Part shown: piece after piece, positions 18,707 to 29,139 of the stretch
Position numbering within the stretch: position 1 is the first letter of the stretch
How the letters are laid out: each line of letters starts with the position of its first letter
From: Pseudoflavonifractor sp.
Lineage (GTDB): Bacteria > Bacteroidota > Bacteroidia > Bacteroidales > Muribaculaceae
DNA length: 64,000 nucleotides
Direction of reading: 5' to 3'
NCBI GenBank assembly: GCA_023667145.1
Contig: JAMPAQ010000001.1
Span: 1,243,910 to 1,307,909 of the forward strand
Position numbers and translations under genes: made by a program
The notes under the pieces: model-generated
The model's input: only the letters and a program-made list of their open reading frames with translations
Database searches by the model: none
Told to the model about the DNA's origin: nothing

Positions 18707-18952
18707 TCAGCCGACCGGCGGCGAGGCGATGATGAGACGTGCCTCGTCAAGCAATCCGGCGGGGACCATCAACCTTATCGCCCCAAGTGGCGTAAGCGTC
18801 AGCGGATAGACCGTCGACATAATCTCGTTGAGTATGACACACGGCACTCCGTTGGTCTCAAGGACTCCTTTGTCTATATAAGCATCGGCATCGCTGTAAT
18901 AGGTGCGGAACAGCACCCATCCCTCCACCTGTCTGTCGTTACCATGATCCAT
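18707..18952 (-). CDS. DUF2007 family protein
   Basis: An 81-residue protein with the DUF2007 (putative signal-transducing protein) pattern: an early FRTYYSDADAYIDKGVLETNGVP segment split here by alternating beta/alpha elements, and a late LMVPAGLLDEARLII motif. Family members are small ferredoxin-like-fold proteins of unknown function. It starts 7 bp after the mltG stop and is probably co-transcribed with it. Confidence 0.8.
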   Translation of the reverse strand: MDHGNDRQVEGWVLFRTYYSDADAYIDKGVLETNGVPCVILNEIMSTVYPLTLTPLGAIRLMVPAGLLDEARLIIASPPVG

Positions 18953-18959
18953 ATTGAGG

Positions 18960-20024
18960 TCATTTTATATTTCGGGCATTGAGCGCAGCCTGATACCTGC
19001 GTGCGTTGGCGAGATGCTCGCGGTAGTCGGCGGTAAAATTGTGCCGCCCGGAGAAGTCCTCCTTGGCACACATATATATATAATCGTTGGCGGGAGCATC
19101 AAGCACCGCGTCGAGCGTGGCGGGATTGACCACACGTATGGGACCCGGAGGCAACCCGCGATTGATGTAGGTGTTGTAGGGGGACTGCTTGGCGAGGTGT
19201 ACCGCGAGTACGCGCTTTATCGAGAAGTCGCCGACGGCAAACTTGACGGTCGGGTCGGCTTGAAGCCGCATTCCCTTGTTGAGGCGGTTGAGATAGAGTC
19301 GCGCCACCGTACCGCGCTCGACCCGGTCATTGGTCTCCTCCTCGGCTATCGAGGCCACTGTCGCCACCTCAATGGGCGACAGGCTAAGTGCCTCAGCCTT
19401 TGCCCGCCGTTCGGCAGTCCAAAAGTGGTCATATTGGGCCGACAGCTGCCCGACAACCCTTGCCGGGGATTCTGTCCAGTAAAACTCGTATGTATCAGGG
19501 AAAAATGCCGCCGGATATTGCTGTAGCGTGAACCCCTTGGCCGACAGTACGCTGTCACAGGCCGCGAGAAACTCAACGGGCGTAAACTCCATCTTGTCCG
19601 CGATACGCGACGCGAGTTGCGGCATAGTCCTGACATTGTTGAACGTCACCCTCACGGGTGTCTGCGCCCCGGTCGCGAGCCGACGGTATATCCGGGCCGC
19701 GCTCATCCCCTCGCTGACACGATAGGCACCATGGGGCACGGCATCCTTGCCCGAAAACAGTGACCATAGCCGCATGACCCGACCGGCCACCGGCTCGCCG
19801 AGACTCACCGTGAGACTGTCGCGAAATGCCTCACGCGACATGCCGGTGGGGAGATACACCCAACGGGCTTCCCCGATGTCGCTATGTCCGACATAATGCC
19901 ACACCGTCACCGCCGCCCACACGGCCATGGCGGCACAAACCGCAATCACAGCCGAAGCGACCAAACGCCGCCGAGGCCATTGCCGCAACCTCTCACCGAT
20001 ATCCCGTATATTCATTTTTCTCAT
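18960..20024 (-). CDS. mltG: Endolytic transglycosylase MltG
   Basis: Cleaves nascent glycan strands at the inner membrane and so sets their length. It is 354 residues long, with one N-terminal membrane helix (about 20-45), a LysM-like subdomain (about 55-115) and the YceG catalytic domain (about 120-350). The catalytic glutamate is E228 in the conserved ASIAEEETN motif, and the LPPGPIRVVNPATLDAV signature near residues 290-310 is present. An internal ATG at 20015 is a possible alternative start. It is followed by the DUF2007 gene 7 bp downstream. Confidence 0.93.
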   Translation of the reverse strand: MRKMNIRDIGERLRQWPRRRLVASAVIAVCAAMAVWAAVTVWHYVGHSDIGEARWVYLPTGMSREAFRDSLTVSLGEPVAGRVMRLWSLFSGKDAVPHGAYRVSEGMSAARIYRRLATGAQTPVRVTFNNVRTMPQLASRIADKMEFTPVEFLAACDSVLSAKGFTLQQYPAAFFPDTYEFYWTESPARVVGQLSAQYDHFWTAERRAKAEALSLSPIEVATVASIAEEETNDRVERGTVARLYLNRLNKGMRLQADPTVKFAVGDFSIKRVLAVHLAKQSPYNTYINRGLPPGPIRVVNPATLDAVLDAPANDYIYMCAKEDFSGRHNFTADYREHLANARRYQAALNARNIK

Positions 20025-20069
20025 CGCTATTTACTCCGTTATAACAAATTCCCGCAACAACAGGAATGA

Positions 20070-20107
20070 CAAAATTAGCAAAAATCGGGTGAGTTTTACT
20101 ACTTTTG
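20070..20107. promoter_or_regulatory. Divergent promoters between mltG and the FMN/Fe-S gene
   Basis: Plus-strand TACTTTTG (20100-20107) lies 29 bp before the ATG at 20136. Minus-strand TAATTTTG lies at 20077-20070, facing mltG. Both are -7 type boxes; the -33 boxes are not clear. Confidence 0.5.
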
Positions 20108-20135
20108 CAGCATCAACAAATATTTGTATATCACA

Positions 20136-21227
20136 ATGACGTTTCAACGATTGCGCATGTTGGTGAGATTTATCACCTGTTTTCTTATACTGCTCGCCGT
20201 GGCTGTCCAACGTAACGGAACTGTCTTCGGTCATGACATCACTGCCCCGCAGACAGCATCAAACCGTAACGCGCCTATCACCGTAAGTGACGGTGTCACA
20301 ATCATAAACACGACCGACATCGCATCTGACATCAAGGGGTATGGAGGTCCCATACCCTTGGAAATCACAATCAAGGGTGACAAGATTGCCGCGATAGAGA
20401 CGCTGAAAAACGCGGAGTCGGAGGACTTTTTCAATCAGGTGAGAGACCGACTCATCCCTCAGTGGATTGGAACCCCTACGAGCGAGGTGCAGTCCAAGAG
20501 TATCGATGCAATATCAGGCGCGACTCTGTCATCGAGAGCGGTAAACGCGACAATCAAGGCGGGAGTGGCCTACTCGATGAGCGACAAGGCCACGCAACCG
20601 GTCGACCCTCTCACCGATGCCGACAGGCCGTCATTTGGCCTCAAGAGTGTGGCCGCACTCATCGTGGTGATTTGCGCGGCCATCATCCCGATATTTGTCC
20701 GCGACCGACGCTACCGCTACACGCAGCTTCTCCTCAACGTCATCGTATTGGGATTCTGGAGCGGCACATTCCTCTCATACGAGGTTTTTGTCAACTACAT
20801 TTCCAATGGAGCCAACCTTTGGCAGTCATTGGTGGCGTTGCTCATGCTCGTGGTGGCGTTTGTCTACCCGTACTTCGGACGCAAGAGCCACTACTGCACG
20901 TGGATATGCCCCCTGGGAGCGCTACAGGAACTCGCGGGACGCGCTACCCGCTTCAAGCTCAAGATGTCACCACGGCTGGTGCGCGGATTGACGGCATTCC
21001 AGGAGATACTGTGGCTCGCGCTCATGTTTGTCATGTGTGCGGGAATATGGTTTGAATGGATGAACTGGGAACTTTTCACCGCATTCATCTTTGAGCAAGC
21101 GGCAGTCGGAGTACTGGTCGCCGCAGTCCTTTTTATCACCCTGTCAGTCATCGTCAACCGCCCCTACTGCCGATTTGTATGCCCGACAGGATGCCTGTTT
21201 CAGATAACCCAAAACCCCGATAAATAA
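20136..21227 (+). CDS. Membrane FMN-binding / 4Fe-4S protein (NosR/NapH-like)
   Basis: A predicted inner-membrane electron-transfer protein of 363 residues. It has an N-terminal signal-anchor, then an FMN_bind domain (about 45-140) with the DAISGATLSS motif that takes covalent FMN on threonine, as in NqrC, RnfG and NosR. Four to five membrane helices follow, with two NapH-type cysteine clusters: CTWICPLGAL and CRFVCPTGCL. Each cluster has fewer cysteines than a full CxxCxxCxxxCP motif, so the Fe-S clusters may be atypical. A TTG at 20124 would add four residues; the ATG was preferred. It lies 12 bp before the nitroreductase-flavin reductase fusion, suggesting that the pair forms an electron chain. 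Confidence 0.82.
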   Translation: MTFQRLRMLVRFITCFLILLAVAVQRNGTVFGHDITAPQTASNRNAPITVSDGVTIINTTDIASDIKGYGGPIPLEITIKGDKIAAIETLKNAESEDFFNQVRDRLIPQWIGTPTSEVQSKSIDAISGATLSSRAVNATIKAGVAYSMSDKATQPVDPLTDADRPSFGLKSVAALIVVICAAIIPIFVRDRRYRYTQLLLNVIVLGFWSGTFLSYEVFVNYISNGANLWQSLVALLMLVVAFVYPYFGRKSHYCTWICPLGALQELAGRATRFKLKMSPRLVRGLTAFQEILWLALMFVMCAGIWFEWMNWELFTAFIFEQAAVGVLVAAVLFITLSVIVNRPYCRFVCPTGCLFQITQNPDK

Positions 21228-21239
21228 ACACCTATAGAT

Positions 21240-22418
21240 ATGAGAACCTCCCAACTACTCAACATCCTGCTGGCAGTCGCTTTGGTCGTCCTGTCAATCA
21301 AGATTGTACGCGACAATGGCACTGCAAAGCCCGACAGCTCCACATCTCAGGACTCGTCGGTGATGGACAACATACTCACGCGCACCAGCATCCGCGACTA
21401 TCAGGACAAACCTGTCGAGGATGACAAGATTGAGCAGATGATACGCGCCGCGATGTCCGCTCCATCGGCTGGCAACAAGCAGCCTTGGCGATTTATCGTC
21501 ATCAAGGACAAGAATACCCTTCAGGCTATTGCCGAGAAATTTCACACCATGAAGATGGCGGCCAAGGCTCCCCTCGCCATCGTAGTCTGCGGCGACCTGA
21601 AAGCCACGTTCCCCGGCGACGGCGTGGATTACTGGGTGCAGGACGCATCGGCTGCTACTGAAAATATGCTGCTCGCGGCCCATTCACTCGGCCTCGGTGC
21701 CGTATGGTGCGGCATATATCCCATGACAGAGCGTGTCGCTCAGCTGAAAGAGATGCTCAATATCCCCGAGGATATAATCCCGCTCAATGTCGTGCCCATC
21801 GGCTATCCGGCCGAAGACCCCGCCCCTAAGGACAAATGGTCGCCCGATGAGATTCACTACGAGACGTGGACAGGCGACACCCCCACCATACGGCTATCTC
21901 AAGAGGTCAAGGCCAAGGAGTGGAAAGAGGTCAGCCCCAAGGAATTCCGGGGCAATCCTTTCAACCTGTTCAGCGGCGCGCTGTCGCTATCGACCGGTAA
22001 CCGCAGCGCGATGAACGCCATGACCATCGGTTGGGGCAGCTTGGGAGTGCTTTGGGGCCGCGATCGCCCCGTCGTTACCGTCTACGTGCGCAAAGACCGC
22101 TTCACCCATAGCCTCATGGAGGATAACGACTATTTTGTGGTCGAGGGTTTCCCGAGCGGATATGACAAGGCCCTGAAGTACCTCGGGTGTGCCTCAGGCA
22201 GGGATGAGGACAAGATGAAAGGCTCGGGTCTCACGGTCAGATACACCGATCAAGGGACACCATATTTTGACGAGGGCAACCTCTTGTTCGTGTGCAAGAA
22301 GATATATGGTGCTCCTCTCAGCCCCGATGGGTTCGGCGAGATGGCACGCGAATACTACAAGGACAAGCCGCTCCACTCAATGTATATTGGTGAGATTGAG
22401 AAAATTATGATAAAATAG
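21240..22418 (+). CDS. Nitroreductase-flavin reductase fusion, membrane anchored
   Basis: A 392-residue two-domain flavoprotein. Residues 5-23 form a signal-anchor. Residues about 42-215 are a nitroreductase-family domain (RTSIRDYQDKPV, APSAGNKQPWRF, and the GLGAVWCGIYP loop). Residues about 222-390 are a flavin-reductase-like split-barrel domain (NAMTIGWGSLGVLWGRDRP, YVRKDRFTHSLMEDNDYF). Each domain alone is common; the fusion behind a membrane anchor is unusual. It is in the same unit as the FMN/Fe-S membrane protein 12 bp upstream, which is a plausible electron donor. The physiological acceptor is unknown. Confidence 0.85.
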   Translation: MRTSQLLNILLAVALVVLSIKIVRDNGTAKPDSSTSQDSSVMDNILTRTSIRDYQDKPVEDDKIEQMIRAAMSAPSAGNKQPWRFIVIKDKNTLQAIAEKFHTMKMAAKAPLAIVVCGDLKATFPGDGVDYWVQDASAATENMLLAAHSLGLGAVWCGIYPMTERVAQLKEMLNIPEDIIPLNVVPIGYPAEDPAPKDKWSPDEIHYETWTGDTPTIRLSQEVKAKEWKEVSPKEFRGNPFNLFSGALSLSTGNRSAMNAMTIGWGSLGVLWGRDRPVVTVYVRKDRFTHSLMEDNDYFVVEGFPSGYDKALKYLGCASGRDEDKMKGSGLTVRYTDQGTPYFDEGNLLFVCKKIYGAPLSPDGFGEMAREYYKDKPLHSMYIGEIEKIMIK

Positions 22419-22507
22419 CCACCCCATTCAATCTCACGGCGCTCTTCTATTGCAAAACAGTCTTGAAAAAAATAAGGCGCAAGTATTGCCAATTCAAAAA
22501 AAAGTCG

Positions 22508-22515
22508 TACCTTTG
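22508..22515 (+). promoter_or_regulatory. -7 box of the tRNA-His gene
   Basis: TACCTTTG, 13 bp before the tRNA, matching TAnnTTTG. Confidence 0.55.
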
Positions 22516-22528
22516 CATCATCAAAATG

Positions 22529-22605
<77 letters not shown>

Positions 22606-22705
22606 AAGAGACTTGCTTTCAAGCAGGTCTCCTTTTTTATACAGTAACACTTACGGGCGCGATACATCAGCCTCAAGTCCCCCAACCAAAAATCTCGTCC
22701 ATACA

Positions 22706-22828
22706 ATTTGGCAAAAAAGATACCATGAACATGTTATTCGCAATCAACGTGCGTTCGACAATATTATGGAGTATGTGAATCAAAACGTTGAGAGCTGGGA
22801 CAAGGATGTCTTTAATCAAAATAGATGA
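22706..22828 (+). pseudogene. Remnant of a REP-associated tyrosine transposase (RAYT, Y1_Tnp)
   Basis: About 40 codons after the tRNA-His gene read IWQKRYHEHVIRNQRAFDN, then MEYVNQNVESWDKD and a stop. This is the C-terminal signature of IS200-like/RAYT transposases (WQ-x-Y-x-H-x-IRN-x(8)-YI-x-NP-x-W). The catalytic HUH motif and N-terminal three quarters are absent, so it is a dead fragment. The gap between the tRNA and the fragment (22606-22705) has no other recognisable content. Y1 transposases of this kind move REP-type palindromes; such a palindrome pair is present at 62998-63077. Confidence 0.7.
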
Positions 22829-22886
22829 CAAAGCGGATTACCGAGCTAAATTTTGGTGAGGGAGCGGTGCATTTTGTGGTGAAAGG

Positions 22887-22917
22887 TTGGTTTATTTCGG
22901 AGGTTTCGTTAACTTTG
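22887..22917 (+). promoter_or_regulatory. Promoter of the thiamin operon
   Basis: TTGG -33 box (22887-22890), 19 bp spacing, TAACTTTG -7 box (22910-22917). The TPP aptamer begins about 8 bp later, so transcription would start essentially at its 5' end. Confidence 0.7.
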
Positions 22918-22924
22918 TGGCAAG

Positions 22925-23043
22925 ACAAAGGGGTGCCCCTGCATGTGGTGCTGAGATTATACCCTTGAACCTGACGCGGATAATGCCGCCGGAGGAATTG
23001 TTGACCTCACCACTGCCCTATGTAAGATTGCCTCTCTTTGTCT
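22925..23043 (+). promoter_or_regulatory. TPP riboswitch (THI element) with expression platform
   Basis: The aptamer (22925-23001) carries the conserved THI-box blocks: GGGGTGCCCC, CTGAGATTATACCC, TTGAACCTGA, GATAATGCC and GGAGGAA. P1 closes with ACAA (22925-22928) and TTGT (22998-23001). Downstream, CTTTGTCT (23036-23043) is perfectly complementary to AGACAAAG (22923-22930), the 5' strand of P1, so TPP binding and this longer helix would be mutually exclusive. A further hairpin GTCACGT/ACGTGAC (23070-23087) sits 21 nt before the thiD start. Thiamin pyrophosphate is expected to repress the seven-gene operon that follows. Confidence 0.95.
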
Positions 23044-23107
23044 GCCGGTTTATCAATCAAGGCGTCTCTGTCACGTACAAACGTGACCGCCGATAAAACA
23101 GACGAAG

Positions 23108-23926
23108 ATGAAACGATATGCGACAATGCTCTCAATCGCCGGATCCGACTCATCGGGCGGTGCCGGGATACAGGCCGACATAAAGACGGCCTCAGCCCTC
23201 GGCGTGTATGCAATGACAGCGATAACTGCCATAACCGTGCAGAACACCCTCGGTGTCGAGGCCGTACAGGACATACGCCCCGACATAGTCGCGGGACAGA
23301 TTGATGTGGTGTTCAGCGACATTCCACCATTGGCGACAAAGACCGGGATGCTGTTCTCGTCTGACATAGTGGATACCGTGGCGCGATGTCTCGCCAAGAA
23401 CAAAGCCCCCAATATCGTTGTTGACCCGGTAATGGTATCAACATCCGGCTCACAGCTGATTTCCGATGACGCCATCGACACGATGGTCACACGCCTGTTT
23501 CCCATCGCCGACATAGTGACACCAAACTATGCCGAGGCCGTGCGTATCACCGGGCTGACCGTGCCGGAGGAACAGGCCCTACGGTTTCACGAACTCGGGG
23601 TCAAGGCCGTGTTGCTGAAAGGTGGGGACTCCCCTGATGATGGAGACGACTGCAAGACCGACTACCTGTCAATCGCCGGAAAGGGAATCGAAAGATTGCG
23701 TGGCCGAAACATCAGCACGCGCAACACCCACGGGACCGGCTGCACCCTGTCGAGCGCCATCGCATCTTTTCTCGCCCTCGGTCATCGGCTCGACGAGGCA
23801 GTCAGGCTTGCGAAAGCATATATCACCGATGCCCTCCGACATGGAGCAGACATCAACATCGGCCACGGACACGGGCCGGTGAACCATCTTTACCAACCTC
23901 ATAACCTATATATTATAGAACAATGA
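23108..23926 (+). CDS. thiD: Hydroxymethylpyrimidine (phosphate) kinase
   Basis: Phosphorylates HMP and HMP-phosphate to HMP-pyrophosphate, the pyrimidine substrate of ThiE. 272 residues with a ribokinase-fold signature: GSDSSGGAGIQADIKT near the N-terminus, the VDPVMVSTSG strand, and the anion-hole/catalytic NTHGTGCTLSSA segment near residue 215. It is the first gene behind the TPP riboswitch, and its stop overlaps the thiS start (ATGA). Confidence 0.96.
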   Translation: MKRYATMLSIAGSDSSGGAGIQADIKTASALGVYAMTAITAITVQNTLGVEAVQDIRPDIVAGQIDVVFSDIPPLATKTGMLFSSDIVDTVARCLAKNKAPNIVVDPVMVSTSGSQLISDDAIDTMVTRLFPIADIVTPNYAEAVRITGLTVPEEQALRFHELGVKAVLLKGGDSPDDGDDCKTDYLSIAGKGIERLRGRNISTRNTHGTGCTLSSAIASFLALGHRLDEAVRLAKAYITDALRHGADINIGHGHGPVNHLYQPHNLYIIEQ

Positions 23927-24123
23927 AAGTCAAAATCAACGATGTGGTCATGGAGCTACCCGACGGGGCCACGCTACTGGAGGCACTGACAGCCGCCAAC
24001 GTCACCCCGACGGGAATAGCCACTGCCGTCAACGGAACTGTAGTACCGGCTGCCTCACGTGAAGGCCATATACTGACCGATGGTGACACTGTGCTTATAA
24101 TCAAGGCATTTTACGGCGGTTAA
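23923..24123 (+). CDS. thiS: Sulfur carrier protein ThiS
   Basis: Ubiquitin-fold sulfur carrier of 66 residues ending in the obligatory Gly-Gly (FYGG), whose C-terminus is thiocarboxylated and donates sulfur to the thiazole ring made by ThiG. It overlaps thiD by 4 nt. The adenylating enzyme ThiF is not encoded in this operon. Confidence 0.95.
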   Translation: MKVKINDVVMELPDGATLLEALTAANVTPTGIATAVNGTVVPAASREGHILTDGDTVLIIKAFYGG

Positions 24124-24127
24124 GCTC

Positions 24128-24694
24128 ATGAGACGCATAGCCATCACATCTCCCGAACCAAGCCGGGACGAGACACGGCAGATCCGTGCCATACTCGACT
24201 GCGGATGGGATATGGTACACCTGCGTCATCCGTCAGCGTCCCTGACCGACATGAGGAGGCTCATCGAGAGCATCCCACAGCAGCTGCACGACAGACTGAG
24301 GCTTCATGGCCACTTCCAGCTGCTCAATGAGTTTAATCTCGGCGGCATTCAGCTCAACAGCCGTAGCCCCGAGGGTCCGGCTAACTATCATGGAGCAGCA
24401 AGCCGCTCATGCCACACAATCGACGAACTGGCTCGGTACGCCCCCGACTGTGACTACATGACGCTGTCCCCCATCTTTGACAGCATCTCAAAGCCGGGAT
24501 ACACAGGACGGTTTGACGCTGCCCAACTAAGCTCAATACCGCCCGGGAAGGTCATAGCACTTGGTGGCGTAACGCCTGACAATGTCGGGAAATTAGGCCG
24601 GTATCCATTTGCCGGATATGCCGTCCTCGGCTATCTTTTCCAGTCCCCGCCCGGTGAGTTCACACGACGGCTAAGACAATTTGACAACCTGTAA
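24128..24694 (+). CDS. ThiE/TenI-like protein (probable thiazole tautomerase)
   Basis: A 188-residue TIM-barrel protein of the thiamin phosphate synthase/TenI superfamily, shorter and more diverged than the adjacent ThiE. It keeps GWDMVHLRHP, a TLSPIFDSISKPGY phosphate-loop region and IALGGVTPDN. The CWD-like N-terminus and weak substrate-binding motifs suggest a TenI-type aromatising tautomerase acting on the ThiG product rather than a second synthase, but this is inference. It lies 4 bp after thiS and 12 bp before thiE. Bacteroidales thiamin operons commonly hold two ThiE-family genes. Confidence 0.85.
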   Translation: MRRIAITSPEPSRDETRQIRAILDCGWDMVHLRHPSASLTDMRRLIESIPQQLHDRLRLHGHFQLLNEFNLGGIQLNSRSPEGPANYHGAASRSCHTIDELARYAPDCDYMTLSPIFDSISKPGYTGRFDAAQLSSIPPGKVIALGGVTPDNVGKLGRYPFAGYAVLGYLFQSPPGEFTRRLRQFDNL

Positions 24695-24706
24695 ACACTT
24701 TACGAT

Positions 24707-25330
24707 ATGCTACAATTCATAACCCATCCCTCCGACCGATACTCAATACCTGAGGAGGTGCAGATGGCAATCGAGGGCGGTTGCCGCTGGATACAGCTGA
24801 GGATAAAGGAAGCCTCAGACGAGGAGGTACGCGAGATTGCTACCGAGATAATGCCCATGTGTCAGGAGACCGGCACGATACTCGTCCTGAACGACCGCGT
24901 GCAACTTGCCAACGAGTTGCGGGTACACGGAGTCCACCTCGGCAAGACAGACATGAACCCTGTAGAGGCCAGGGAGTTGCTTGGCCCCCACGCCATCATA
25001 GGTGTCACCGCCAACACGGCTGAGGATATTATCTCGCTGCGGGGCAAGGACGTTGACTATGTCGGCCTCGGCCCCTACAAGTACACCACGACCAAGTCGA
25101 AGTTGTCGCCGATACTCGGCATCGAGGGATACAAGGCCATCATAAAGGCCAAGAAAGAGGCCGGCATAGAGCTGCCGGTCGTCGCCATCGGTGGCATAAC
25201 GCTTGAGGATGTCCCCGATCTCATGTCGACCGGCATCAACGGCATAGCCGTCTCCGGCTCGATAATCAACGCCGACGACCCGGCTGAATATACGGAGCGC
25301 CTTATCGCATGCCTCAATTCAAGTATCTGA
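24707..25330 (+). CDS. thiE: Thiamin phosphate synthase
   Basis: Joins HMP-pyrophosphate and thiazole phosphate to give thiamin phosphate. 207 residues with the full family pattern: [58 protein letters not shown] and VVAIGGIT...NGIAVSGSI. The 3' end is followed by thiG; the preferred thiG start lies 26 bp downstream. Confidence 0.95.
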   Translation: MLQFITHPSDRYSIPEEVQMAIEGGCRWIQLRIKEASDEEVREIATEIMPMCQETGTILVLNDRVQLANELRVHGVHLGKTDMNPVEARELLGPHAIIGVTANTAEDIISLRGKDVDYVGLGPYKYTTTKSKLSPILGIEGYKAIIKAKKEAGIELPVVAIGGITLEDVPDLMSTGINGIAVSGSIINADDPAEYTERLIACLNSSI

Positions 25331-25356
25331 ACGTTACAACTTTAATCAACCTATAT

Positions 25357-27874
<2,518 letters not shown>

Positions 27875-27881
27875 GAACTCC

Positions 27882-27913
27882 CGTATGCCCCTTAACAAAG
27901 GGGCATACGTTTT
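27882..27913 (+). terminator. Intra-operon terminator between thiC and thiH
   Basis: Perfect 12-bp stem CGTATGCCCCTT / AAGGGGCATACG, 4-nt loop, then TTTT. It lies 7 nt after the thiC stop and 15 nt before the thiH start. It probably lowers thiH expression relative to the upstream genes, since no separate thiH promoter is visible. Confidence 0.8.
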
Positions 27914-27928
27914 ATAAATCATAGAATC

Positions 27929-29050
27929 ATGTTTTACGACGAGATACAGAAATATTCCTGGGACGACACCACGGCGGCCATAGCCGCAAAGACATCCGCC
28001 GACGTCGAGAAAGCTCTGACCAAGAGCCGTGGCAACCGCCCCATAAGCGTTGATGACTTCATGGCGCTCATATCGCCGGCAGCAGCCCCATATATAGAGC
28101 AGATGGCTCAACTAAGTCACCACTACACGCTCGAACGCTTTGGCAAGACAATCTCGATGTACATCCCCATGTATGTCTCAAACGCCTGCACCAACTCATG
28201 CGTGTACTGCGGGTTCAACCATGCCAATCCTCTGACCCGCGTCACCCTGTCGCTTGAACAGGTCAAGGCCGAATGTGAGGCAATCAAGCGACTCGGGCCA
28301 TTTGACAACCTGCTGATTGTCTCAGGTGAGTTTCCTGCGCTCAATGGGGTCGATTACCTTGAGAAAGTGCTCCAGACAGCCCGCCCCTACTTCAATAACC
28401 TCACCATCGAGGTTATGCCGCTCAAGGAGCGTGACTACTACCGCCTGACCAAGAGCGGCCTCAACGGAGTGGTCTGCTTTCAGGAGACCTACAACGAGGC
28501 CCGATACAAGATATATCATCCACGCGGCATGAAGTCAATCTACGAATGGCGGCTCAACGGATATGACCGCATGGGTCGCGCCGGTGTCCACAAGATAGGC
28601 ATGGGTGTGCTAATCGGACTTGAGGATTGGCGGACGGATGTCACCATGATGGCACGCCATCTCGAATACCTGCGCAAGACCTACTGGCAGACCCGCTACT
28701 CCATCAACTTTCCTCGCATGTGTCCGGCCGAAGGTGGCTACCAGCCCTCGGTAATCATGTCAGACCGCGAACTCGCGCAACTGACTTTCGCGTTCCGCAT
28801 ATTTGACCATGATGTCGACATATCATACTCCACGAGGGAGAGTCCCGCGCTCAGAGCCAACATGATGAAACTCGGAGTCACCTCCATGAGCGCCGGGAGC
28901 AAGACCGAGCCGGGAGGATATGTCTCGACTCCCGACGCACTCGAACAGTTTGAGGTCACCGACGACCGTACCCCCGCACAGGTCGTGGACGAGATACGCT
29001 CACTCGGCTATGAGGCGGTATGGAAAGATTGGGACAAAATCTTTGATTGA
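27929..29050 (+). CDS. thiH: 2-iminoacetate synthase ThiH
   Basis: Radical SAM enzyme cleaving tyrosine to dehydroglycine for thiazole synthesis under anaerobic conditions; its presence instead of the oxygen-dependent ThiO fits an anaerobe. 373 residues with the CxxxCxxC cluster at C87, C91 and C94 (CTNSCVYCGF), and conserved EVMPLKERDYYRL, VCFQETYNEARY and MSAGSKTEPGGY segments. It is the last gene of the riboswitch operon. Confidence 0.96.
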   Translation: MFYDEIQKYSWDDTTAAIAAKTSADVEKALTKSRGNRPISVDDFMALISPAAAPYIEQMAQLSHHYTLERFGKTISMYIPMYVSNACTNSCVYCGFNHANPLTRVTLSLEQVKAECEAIKRLGPFDNLLIVSGEFPALNGVDYLEKVLQTARPYFNNLTIEVMPLKERDYYRLTKSGLNGVVCFQETYNEARYKIYHPRGMKSIYEWRLNGYDRMGRAGVHKIGMGVLIGLEDWRTDVTMMARHLEYLRKTYWQTRYSINFPRMCPAEGGYQPSVIMSDRELAQLTFAFRIFDHDVDISYSTRESPALRANMMKLGVTSMSAGSKTEPGGYVSTPDALEQFEVTDDRTPAQVVDEIRSLGYEAVWKDWDKIFD

Positions 29051-29080
29051 CAACCAACAGGAGAAAAATCCCATCTCACC

Positions 29081-29122
29081 AAATATCGTGGCTGACGCGA
29101 ATAGCGTTACCACGATATTTTT
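29081..29122 (+). terminator. Terminator of the thiamin operon
   Basis: 11-bp stem AAATATCGTGG / CCACGATATTT with an inner ACGC/GCGT stem, followed by TT. Its 3' arm merges into the promoter of the next gene. Confidence 0.8.
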
Positions 29123-29123
29123 G

Positions 29124-29131
29124 TAACTTTG
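29124..29131 (+). promoter_or_regulatory. -7 box of the EamA transporter gene
   Basis: TAACTTTG lies only 8 bp before the ATG at 29140, which implies a leaderless or very short-leader mRNA. Confidence 0.5.
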
Positions 29132-29139
29132 CGTTTGGT

